Positions 19,088-26,218 of a DNA stretch of 64,000 nt are shown one piece after another; positions within the stretch are counted from its first letter, which is position 1; each line of letters starts with the position of its first letter. The translations under genes were made by a program, and so were the position numbers. Source of the stretch: MVYY01 sp012517575. Its GTDB lineage: Bacteria; Bacteroidota; Bacteroidia; Bacteroidales; Paludibacteraceae. Location: NCBI GenBank assembly GCA_031629035.1, contig JAVLUG010000009.1:171441-235440 (forward strand). Reading direction: 5' to 3'. Below the pieces are notes generated by a model, which was not told the origin of the DNA, did not search any database, and saw only the letters and a list, made by a program, of their open reading frames with translations.

Positions 19088-19912
19088 TTAAATTTTGTTT
19101 TGAATTTTGTAGGCGTCTATCGCTTTTTTTACTGAACCATGAATTAAGAGTATATTTCGGGCTTGTTCGTAATCAATATTCAATTCTTCTACAATGATTC
19201 TGGTGCCACGATCGATCAACTTTGAATTGGTGAGTTGCATGTTGATCATTTTATTGCCTTTTACTCTGCCAAGTTTTATCATGGTAACGGTTGAAATCAT
19301 ATTGAGTGTCAATTTCTGCGCTGTTCCCGATTTCAAACGAGTACTTCCTGTTACGAATTCAGGCCCGACAATAAGTTCTATTTTTATATCAGCTTCTTGA
19401 GATACCGGTGAATCGGGATTGCAAGCGATGGAAGCTGTCAGAATTCCATTTTCTCGAGCTTTCCTCAATGCCCCTATCACATAAGGTGCCGTTCCTGAAG
19501 CGGTTATTCCAACAACAGTGTCGATGGGAGTAATATTGTGTCTTTTCAAATCTTCCCAACCTTGTTCGATATCGTCTTCAGCAAATTCCACCGCATTGCG
19601 TAAAGCCGTATCACCACCTGCAATTATGCCAATTACCAAATGTGGCGGCATGCCGAAAGTTGGAGGAATTTCGGAAGCATCCAAAACTCCTAAACGTCCA
19701 CTAGTGCCTGCTCCAATATAGAATAAGCGTCCACCGATTTTCATTTTCTCTACCAGTTTTTCGACGAGTTGCTCAATTTGAGGAATGGCTTTTTCGACTG
19801 CAAAAGGAACTTTTTTGTCTTCTTCATTCATTTCGACGAGCAATTGGCGAATGTCTTTTTTGTCCAAATCGTTGTGCAGCGAATTTTGTTCTGTAATTTT
19901 TTCAAATGCCAT
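19088..19912 (-). CDS. murQ: N-acetylmuramic acid 6-phosphate etherase
   Basis: 274 residues, the usual MurQ length. The SIS fold motif GAGTSGRLGVLDASEIPPTFG-like loop (residues ~68-88), GGDTALRNAVE, GITASGTAPYV and the C-terminal TLNMISTVTMIKLG all match the family. MurQ splits MurNAc-6-phosphate into GlcNAc-6-phosphate and D-lactate in the cytoplasm. The ATG at 19912 is preferred to an in-frame TTG nine bases upstream. It follows murK by 17 bases, so the two are co-transcribed, and it precedes the SusC promoter. The pairing with a kinase instead of a PTS transporter mirrors the MurK-MurQ pathway described in Tannerella. Confidence 0.97.
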   Translation of the reverse strand: MAFEKITEQNSLHNDLDKKDIRQLLVEMNEEDKKVPFAVEKAIPQIEQLVEKLVEKMKIGGRLFYIGAGTSGRLGVLDASEIPPTFGMPPHLVIGIIAGGDTALRNAVEFAEDDIEQGWEDLKRHNITPIDTVVGITASGTAPYVIGALRKARENGILTASIACNPDSPVSQEADIKIELIVGPEFVTGSTRLKSGTAQKLTLNMISTVTMIKLGRVKGNKMINMQLTNSKLIDRGTRIIVEELNIDYEQARNILLIHGSVKKAIDAYKIQNKI

Positions 19913-19929
19913 GTTATGCAAATTAAAAA

Positions 19930-20784
19930 TTAATTTTTTGATTTTTCAGCGTGAAATTTTACCAAACCTTTCATTGGATGCTGTGCTATGTCAACTATTT
20001 TGAAATGTCTTTCGCGTGCTATGGTTTGCAATATGTCCGCAAAATGATAAGCGACTGATCCGATAAATCCCAATGCCGTTTCTTCACTATGTGGATATTG
20101 ACAAATATTTCTGGTAAAAAATTCGTTAAAACTTCCATATACAATATTATATATAGGCGGATATTGAATATTTTCTTTTATAAAAGGCACAAATTGAGCC
20201 AAATAGCGATTAGGGAAAGGTTTTTTGTACACATGATCGAGAACTTTTTCCAACGTCAAATCATACTCTTTCATAAATTTTGATATTAAATCGGGCGGCA
20301 ATTGATTCTTTAACGCATCGGACATCAGCTTTTTTCCAAGTATAGCGCCACTGCCTTCATCTCCCAAGATAAATCCCAATGGCGGAACATTTTTTTCTAT
20401 CCCTTTTCCGTTGTAATAACAAGAGTTGGAACCTGTTCCAAGAATACAAGCTATTCCGTTTCCTTTTCCAAATAATGAGCGGGCGGCTCCCAACAAATCG
20501 CTTTCTACGGTTACAATAAGCTCTTTTCCAAAAATAATTTTAAAAATTTCGCTCAACATTTTTTTTTGTTCGGCAAAGGCGAAACCGGCTCCATAAAAAT
20601 GAATGCTATCAATTGAATTTTGCATGATTCGGGGATAAAGATTTTCCTTCAGTTCAGCAAGGATTTCTTCTTTGGTTTGGTAAAAAGGATTGATGCCTTT
20701 TGTGTAAAATTCCTTTACAGTATTTTCACTTTCTATCATACACCAGTGGGTTTTGGTTGACCCGCTATCGGCAATAAGTTTCAT
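19930..20784 (-). CDS. murK: BadF/BadG-type sugar kinase, probable N-acetylmuramic acid kinase MurK
   Basis: 284 residues of the BadF/BadG/BcrA/BcrD ATPase (N-acetylglucosamine-kinase-like) fold: phosphate loop DSGSTKTHWC (residues 6-15), LGTGSNSCYY and GFILGDEGSGAILGKK. Family members phosphorylate GlcNAc, glucosamine or MurNAc. Because murQ follows 17 bases later, MurNAc 6-kinase activity, as characterised for Tannerella MurK, is the best reading. It is transcribed away from the nagB-like gene across a 158-bp gap with a LacI-type operator. GlcNAc kinase activity is the alternative; the fold is certain, the substrate inferred. Confidence 0.85.
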   Translation of the reverse strand: MKLIADSGSTKTHWCMIESENTVKEFYTKGINPFYQTKEEILAELKENLYPRIMQNSIDSIHFYGAGFAFAEQKKMLSEIFKIIFGKELIVTVESDLLGAARSLFGKGNGIACILGTGSNSCYYNGKGIEKNVPPLGFILGDEGSGAILGKKLMSDALKNQLPPDLISKFMKEYDLTLEKVLDHVYKKPFPNRYLAQFVPFIKENIQYPPIYNIVYGSFNEFFTRNICQYPHSEETALGFIGSVAYHFADILQTIARERHFKIVDIAQHPMKGLVKFHAEKSKN

Positions 20785-20874
20785 TTTTTAATAGTATATG
20801 TTTAATTTTCTGTACAAATTAAAGCAAAAGAATTTACCCTGCCAAAGAAAATGAAGAAAAAAACAAAATTTAAC

Positions 20875-20886
20875 GCAAACGTTTGC
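20875..20886. promoter_or_regulatory. LacI/PurR-like operator between murK and the nagB-like gene
   Basis: GCAAACGTTTGC is a perfect 12-bp palindrome, flanked by further symmetric bases (AA...TT at 20872-20873 and 20888-20889). It lies in the divergent gap and contains the -33 TTTG of the plus-strand promoter, so it can control the nagB-like gene and perhaps also murK-murQ. Confidence 0.75.
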
Positions 20887-20913
20887 ATTTTAATTGGAAT
20901 TGTATTACTTTTG
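20882..20913 (+). promoter_or_regulatory. Predicted promoter of the nagB-like gene
   Basis: A -33 TTTG (20882-20885) and a -7 TACTTTTG (20906-20913) are separated by 20 bases, matching the Bacteroidales sigma-ABfr consensus exactly. The start codon is 29 bases further on. The -33 box is half of the operator palindrome. Confidence 0.75.
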
Positions 20914-20942
20914 AAACCAAATTCATAATAATCCTATTACCT

Positions 20943-22925
20943 ATGAGAACAAACTTAAGCTCCAAAATAACCATGACGCGTATACCCCGAAGATACTATC
21001 AACCCGATGATGTCTTCGAACTGTCGAGGGTTACCCGTCATGAAAAAATTCCGACGGAAATTTTTGATACAGAAAGAGAAGGCTCGGCAAAAGTAGCAGA
21101 AGAAATTGCAACTTTAATTAAGGCAAAACAGGCTGCTAATGAAAAATGTGTTTTGGGTTTAACTTCTGGTAAATCAATGGTGGGAATTTATTCCGAACTG
21201 GTTCGATTACACAAAAAGGAGAATGTTAGCTTTAATAATGTGATCGTCTTTTTACTTTTTGAATACTATCCCCTTACCGGAAAATTGCAGGGAAGCTTTG
21301 GACAATTGAAAAACATGTTGTTGGATCATGTGGATATTCCGGCTGAAAATATTTTTTATCCCGATGGGACTATGGACAAACATCAAATTATGCAAGCTTG
21401 TGCAGCATATGAACAGAAAATAGCTTCTTTTGGCGGCATCGACTTGCAGCTTTTGGGAATTGGACGCTCAGGGAATATTGGTTTCAATGAACCGGGTTCG
21501 TTGACCAATTCTCAAACACGTCTTATTTTGCTCGATACACTTTCAAGGGAAGATGCTGCCGAATTTTTCAGCAATGTGGAAATGGTTCCCGTCTCTGCTA
21601 TTACTTTGGGTATTTCAACTATTCTGAAAGCGAAAAGAATTGTTTTAGTGGCTTGGGGTGAACATAAATCTACGGTCGTAAAAAATGCCGTTGAAGGTCC
21701 TATGTCTGAAACCATTCCTGCATCTTATCTTCAGCTTCACTCCAACGTGAAAATGGTTATCGATCTTCATGCTGCCAGTGAATTAACCCGTATCAGCATG
21801 CCGTGGCTGGTTACTTCATGCGAATGGGACAGCAAACTGATTCGTCGTGCCATCGTTTGGCTTTGCATGAAGTTGAAAAAACCGATTCTGAAATTGACCA
21901 ATAAGGATTATAACGACAATGGACTCAGTGAATTGTTAGCTATTTATGGTTCGGCCTACAATGTGAATATCCGTATTTTTAACGATCTACAGCATACCAT
22001 TACCGGATGGCCAGGTGGCAAACCCAATGCCGATGATTCCAATCGCCCCGAAAGAGCACTTCCGTATCCCAAACGTATTCTCATTTTCAGTCCACATCCC
22101 GATGATGATGTGATTTCTATGGGCGGAACTTTCAAAAGGTTAATCGATCAGAAACACAACGTTCATGTAGCTTATCAAACATCCGGAAATATTGCAGTTG
22201 CCGACCACGAAGTCATTCGTTTTCTTTCCTTTGTGAAAGGGTTCAAAGATTTATTCGACAGCAACAATGAGTTGATTCAGTCGAAATATGAAAAAATGAG
22301 AAATTTTCTCTTGTACGAAAAAAAGGAAAATGATGTGGATACGCCTGAAATTCTTGAAGTAAAAGCCTTAATAAGAAGAGGAGAAGCAAAAGCAGCTTGT
22401 CGATATTTGGGTTTGAGCTCCCAAAATATTCATTTTCTGAATCTTCCATTTTATGAAACAGGTACGGTAAAGAAAAACGATTTATCGCAAAAGGATATAG
22501 ATATTATAAAGGACTTGCTTCAACAGATTCATCCTCATCAGATTTATGCTGCCGGCGATTTGGCCGATCCTCATGGAACTCACAAGATTTGTTTGGATGC
22601 AGTGCTGGCAGCTATTGACGAACTGAAGGACGAAGAATGGATGAAAGATTGCAGAATTTGGATGTATCGTGGTGCATGGAAGGAGTGGGAAATTGACCAT
22701 ATCGAAATGGCTGTTCCTCTGAGTCCCGAGGAGTTGAAAAACAAGAGGAATGCCATTTTACGTCATCAATCGCAAATGGAAAATGCTCCTTACCTGGGAA
22801 ACGATGAAAGACTTTTCTGGCAGCGGTCAGAAGAGAGAAATCGCGCTACTGCCGAATTATACACACAATTAGGTTTGGCCTCTTACGAAGCTATTGAAGC
22901 CTTTGTTCGTTATATACCTGTTTGA
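20943..22925 (+). CDS. NagB-like/PIG-L two-domain protein (BT_0258 type), likely not a standard deaminase
   Basis: 660 residues from ATG 20943 (MRTNLSSK); an upstream TTG falls inside the operator and is rejected. Residues ~30-310 resemble glucosamine-6-phosphate deaminase, with GIDLQLLGIGRSGNIGFNEPGS-like active-site loop, but the catalytic Asp and His of the usual DGHIAFNEP segment read Ser and Asn (SGNIGFNEP), and the upstream MDEY motif reads LFEY. Residues ~385-660 are a PIG-L/LmbE deacetylase domain with zinc motif SPHPDDDV and DPHGTHK. This fusion is widespread in Bacteroidales under the name 'NagB-like'. Deacetylation of an amino-sugar phosphate is a plausible role; deamination is doubtful. 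Confidence 0.85.
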   Translation: MRTNLSSKITMTRIPRRYYQPDDVFELSRVTRHEKIPTEIFDTEREGSAKVAEEIATLIKAKQAANEKCVLGLTSGKSMVGIYSELVRLHKKENVSFNNVIVFLLFEYYPLTGKLQGSFGQLKNMLLDHVDIPAENIFYPDGTMDKHQIMQACAAYEQKIASFGGIDLQLLGIGRSGNIGFNEPGSLTNSQTRLILLDTLSREDAAEFFSNVEMVPVSAITLGISTILKAKRIVLVAWGEHKSTVVKNAVEGPMSETIPASYLQLHSNVKMVIDLHAASELTRISMPWLVTSCEWDSKLIRRAIVWLCMKLKKPILKLTNKDYNDNGLSELLAIYGSAYNVNIRIFNDLQHTITGWPGGKPNADDSNRPERALPYPKRILIFSPHPDDDVISMGGTFKRLIDQKHNVHVAYQTSGNIAVADHEVIRFLSFVKGFKDLFDSNNELIQSKYEKMRNFLLYEKKENDVDTPEILEVKALIRRGEAKAACRYLGLSSQNIHFLNLPFYETGTVKKNDLSQKDIDIIKDLLQQIHPHQIYAAGDLADPHGTHKICLDAVLAAIDELKDEEWMKDCRIWMYRGAWKEWEIDHIEMAVPLSPEELKNKRNAILRHQSQMENAPYLGNDERLFWQRSEERNRATAELYTQLGLASYEAIEAFVRYIPV

Positions 22926-22966
22926 TTTTTTTTCAGAATTACAAATTAATTTTTTAAACACTTTTT

Positions 22967-24430
22967 ATGAAGCCAATTAATTGCTTTATTGTTTACGATG
23001 ATCCTGTTCAGGCTGAAGTTACCATAGAAAATTTATTGCAGTCGGAATTGGTTAACGCTGTATATTTACTTTCTAAAGAAGAAAATATTCAGATGAATGA
23101 AAAATGTTATCCGATTTTGATAGATTCTCTTTATGGCAGCAATACGGTAAAGAAAATTGCCGAAAAATCCGAAGCGCCCTATTCACTTGTTTATTTGAAA
23201 AACACACCTTTGTCTTTGGGGCAATTTGCGTTGGAACGTTTGGTTCAAATTGCTAAAGATACAAAGGCTGGTATGGTTTATTCCGACTATTATCAAGTGT
23301 CGGGAGACATTCGCAGCAAATTACCGTTAATCGATTATCAGCTCGGAAGTGTACGTGACGATTTTAATTTTGGTTCCGTTTTATTTTATAATGCAGAAAC
23401 TTTAAAACATGCTGCCGCCGAAATAAAAGATAATTTTCTTTATGCCGGATTTTATGATGTCAGGTTAAGGGTTTCACAAAAAGCCAAATTGGTACACATT
23501 GATGAGTATTTGTATTCGGAGGTTGAATCGGATACCCGTAAAAGCGGAGAAAAGTTGTTCGATTATGTTGATCCGAAAAATCGCCAGCGTCAATTGGAAA
23601 TGGAGCAAGTCTGCACAGAGCATTTAAAAAAAATCGGAGCTTATCTGAAGCCGGAGTTCAAAACTATTCGTTTTGATGAAAAAAACTTTGAGGTGGAAGC
23701 TTCTGTGATAATTCCCGTTAAAAATCGGGTAACGACCATTGAAGATGCAGTTCGCTCTGCTTTGGCGCAAAAAACAACTTTTCCTTTCAATGTGATTGTT
23801 GTGGATAATCATTCTACAGATGGAACTTCTGAAATTGTAAGCAAATTGGCAAAAGAAGACAGTAGGGTGAAGCATATTGTTCCGCAGCGTCAGGATCTGG
23901 GCATTGGGGGTTGTTGGAATGTTGCCGTTCATTCTGCTTTTTGCGGAAAATTTTCTGTTCAGTTGGATAGTGATGATGTTTATCAGGATGAAAATACGCT
24001 TCAAATAATAGTAAATGCTTTTTATGAGCAGAATTGCGGAATGGTTATCGGATCATATACCATTACCGATTTTGAGATGAATGTGATACCGCCGGGCTTG
24101 ATAGATCATCAGGAATGGACTCCGGAAAACGGCAGGAACAATGCTCTCAGAATTAATGGTTTGGGCGCACCGAGAGCTTTTTATACGCCTTTGCTTCGAA
24201 AAATAAAAGTCCCTGATTCCAATTATGGTGAAGATTATGCTTTAGGATTGTATTTCAGTCGCGAGTATCAAATTGGCAGAATTTTTCAGTCAGTTTATCT
24301 TTGCCGTCGTTGGCGAGATAATTCCGATGCAGAACTCGATGTAGTTACTTTGAATACCTACAATCATTATAAAGATAAAATCAGAACCATTGAAATTGAG
24401 GCTCGGCAGCAAATGAATAATAGGTTGTAG
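22967..24430 (+). CDS. Family 2 glycosyltransferase with an N-terminal extension
   Basis: 487 residues. The GT2/GT-A domain starts near residue 241 (ASVIIPVKNRVTTIEDAV, then VIVVDNHSTDGTSEIV), with the metal-binding DSDD near 331 (VQLDSDDVYQ). The first ~235 residues look like a second, divergent nucleotide-sugar fold (VYLLSKEENIQ, GMVYSDYYQV) without a clear DxD. It follows the nagB-like gene by 41 bases on the same strand, so both may share the operator-controlled promoter. The acceptor and sugar cannot be told from the sequence. A strong terminator follows. Confidence 0.8.
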   Translation: MKPINCFIVYDDPVQAEVTIENLLQSELVNAVYLLSKEENIQMNEKCYPILIDSLYGSNTVKKIAEKSEAPYSLVYLKNTPLSLGQFALERLVQIAKDTKAGMVYSDYYQVSGDIRSKLPLIDYQLGSVRDDFNFGSVLFYNAETLKHAAAEIKDNFLYAGFYDVRLRVSQKAKLVHIDEYLYSEVESDTRKSGEKLFDYVDPKNRQRQLEMEQVCTEHLKKIGAYLKPEFKTIRFDEKNFEVEASVIIPVKNRVTTIEDAVRSALAQKTTFPFNVIVVDNHSTDGTSEIVSKLAKEDSRVKHIVPQRQDLGIGGCWNVAVHSAFCGKFSVQLDSDDVYQDENTLQIIVNAFYEQNCGMVIGSYTITDFEMNVIPPGLIDHQEWTPENGRNNALRINGLGAPRAFYTPLLRKIKVPDSNYGEDYALGLYFSREYQIGRIFQSVYLCRRWRDNSDAELDVVTLNTYNHYKDKIRTIEIEARQQMNNRL

Positions 24431-24451
24431 CAGACGAAAAATTTGGAATGT

Positions 24452-24495
24452 AAAAAAGGAGGAAAGATTCTAAAATGATTTTTCCTCCTTTTTTT
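24452..24495. terminator. Bidirectional intrinsic terminator
   Basis: A perfect 14-bp stem (24452-24465 with 24481-24494; core GGAGG/CCTCC) with A-run before and T-run after, between the convergent glycosyltransferase and gdhA genes. Confidence 0.88.
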
Positions 24496-24571
24496 GATTT
24501 ACGGAAGTCATAACTTCATTAGCCAAAAAAATAATTCAGTTTTGTTTTTTGAATTGTTAACATGTTGAAAT

Positions 24572-25906
24572 TTAAACTATTCCTTGAGCCAGCATGGCTT
24601 TGGCAACTTTCATAAATCCAGCTACATTTGCTCCTTTCAGATAATTAATAGTCCCATCTTTTTCTTTTCCAAAACTAACACATTGCTCATGAATTTTGTT
24701 CATGATTTGGTGTAATTGTTTGTCTACTTCTTCTGCTGTCCATGTGATGTGCATGGCGTTCTGAGTCATTTCCAGACCCGAAACCGATACGCCGCCGGCA
24801 TTTACTGCTTTTCCGGGAGCATACATGATCTTGTTTTTGATAAACAAATCAATGGCTTCGGGTGTACAACCCATGTTGGATACTTCTGCAACACACAAAA
24901 CCTTGTTGTTAATCAAATTGCTGGCATCTTCTGCGTTCAGTTCGTTTTGTGTGGCACAAGGCAGTGCAATGTCCACTTTCAATTCCCAAGGACGACGGTT
25001 TGGAATAAATGGGACGCCAAATTTTTCGGCATGAGGAGAAACAATGTCGTTACAACTTGCCCGAAGCTCCAACATATAATCAATTTTTTCGCCGGAAATA
25101 CCGTTTTCGTCATATACATAACCATCCGGTCCCGAAATTGAAACAACTTTTGCTCCCATTTGCGAAGCTTTCAGCGCAGCACCCCATGCCACATTTCCAA
25201 AACCGGAAATCGCCACGGTTTTTCCCTGTATATCCATGCCTGCTTTCTTGAGCATTTCTCTTACAAAATAAAGAGCACCAAATCCGGTGGCTTCTGGTCG
25301 AATAAGAGAACCGCCAAATTCAATACTTTTCCCAGTCAAAACTCCCGTATTTTCATGGGCCAGTTTGCGGTACATCCCATAAAGATAACCTATTTCACGA
25401 GCTCCAACACCGATGTCTCCTGCCGGCACATCCGTTTCCGGACCGATATATCGCCATAATTCGGTCATAAAAGCCTGACAGAAACGCATTACTTCAGCAT
25501 CGGATTTTCCTTTCGGGTTAAAATCGGAACCTCCTTTTGCACCTCCTAAAGGTAAGGTTGTCAGCGCATTTTTAAATATTTGTTCAAAACCAAGAAATTT
25601 CATGATAGAAAGATTCACAGATGGATGAAAACGCAAACCTCCCTTATAAGGCCCAATGGCATTGTTGAATTGCACCCGATAACCGATGTTTACCTGAACG
25701 TTTCCCTGATCGTCAACCCAGGGAACTTTAAAAGTGAAAATTCTGTCAGGTTCAACCAACCTTTCTGCAATTTTGGCCTTTTCAAATTCCGGATGTTCGG
25801 AATAAATATCGTTAATAGTGGTAAGCACTTCTCTTACAGCCTGTAAATATTCGTTTTCGTTGGGATGTTTTGCTGATAGAGCCTGCATAAATTTTTCTAT
25901 GTCCAT
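24572..25906 (-). CDS. gdhA: NADP(H)-dependent glutamate dehydrogenase
   Basis: 444 residues, the length of hexameric bacterial GdhA. Family segments: GYRVQFNNAIGPYKGGLRFH, the catalytic-lysine loop LPLGGAKGGSDFNPKGKS, DVPAGDIGVGAREIGY and the Rossmann loop ISGFGNVAWGAA. It makes glutamate from 2-oxoglutarate and ammonia in the cytoplasm. It is monocistronic, with terminators on the downstream side. Cofactor choice (NADPH) is inferred from overall similarity to the short hexameric type. Confidence 0.96.
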   Translation of the reverse strand: MDIEKFMQALSAKHPNENEYLQAVREVLTTINDIYSEHPEFEKAKIAERLVEPDRIFTFKVPWVDDQGNVQVNIGYRVQFNNAIGPYKGGLRFHPSVNLSIMKFLGFEQIFKNALTTLPLGGAKGGSDFNPKGKSDAEVMRFCQAFMTELWRYIGPETDVPAGDIGVGAREIGYLYGMYRKLAHENTGVLTGKSIEFGGSLIRPEATGFGALYFVREMLKKAGMDIQGKTVAISGFGNVAWGAALKASQMGAKVVSISGPDGYVYDENGISGEKIDYMLELRASCNDIVSPHAEKFGVPFIPNRRPWELKVDIALPCATQNELNAEDASNLINNKVLCVAEVSNMGCTPEAIDLFIKNKIMYAPGKAVNAGGVSVSGLEMTQNAMHITWTAEEVDKQLHQIMNKIHEQCVSFGKEKDGTINYLKGANVAGFMKVAKAMLAQGIV

Positions 25907-26218
25907 AATCTTAGATTTTAATTTTTTGTTTTTGTTGAAATATATCCCCTTGTACGTTCTTGTTTTTTAAAAATTCTTACATATTGTCATCTGATGTTCT
26001 GAAGTAATGCCTAAAGATATTGGTTTTTTTTGATAATTTTGAAATAAGTACTGTTTTTTCTGTCATTTTATTTTTTTGCAAGTTTAAAGTTTTTATTTGT
26101 GATTATCAAACTTTTTGAGCTAATTTTGAAAAAATTTTTTGATAAACTTGAGTTTTGGAAGTCCAAAATTTTTTCTGTTTAGATAAATTGGTTTCAAAAA
26201 AATAGAAATTTATTCTAT
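25907..26218. other. Divergent AT-rich intergenic region
   Basis: 312 bases between gdhA and the divergent PEP/pyruvate-binding protein gene. It is rich in T- and A-runs and must hold both promoters, but no clean -33/-7 pair was found by eye, and no ORF, RNA or large repeat. Confidence 0.5.

Noticed and set aside
20883..20942. TTG start of the nagB-like gene inside the operator
   Set aside because: It would place the start upstream of the -7 box; the ATG at 20943 gives the usual MRTNLSSK start.
25907..26218. Riboswitch or sRNA in the gdhA upstream gap
   Set aside because: No conserved aptamer pattern or stable hairpin with terminator was recognised; only AT runs.
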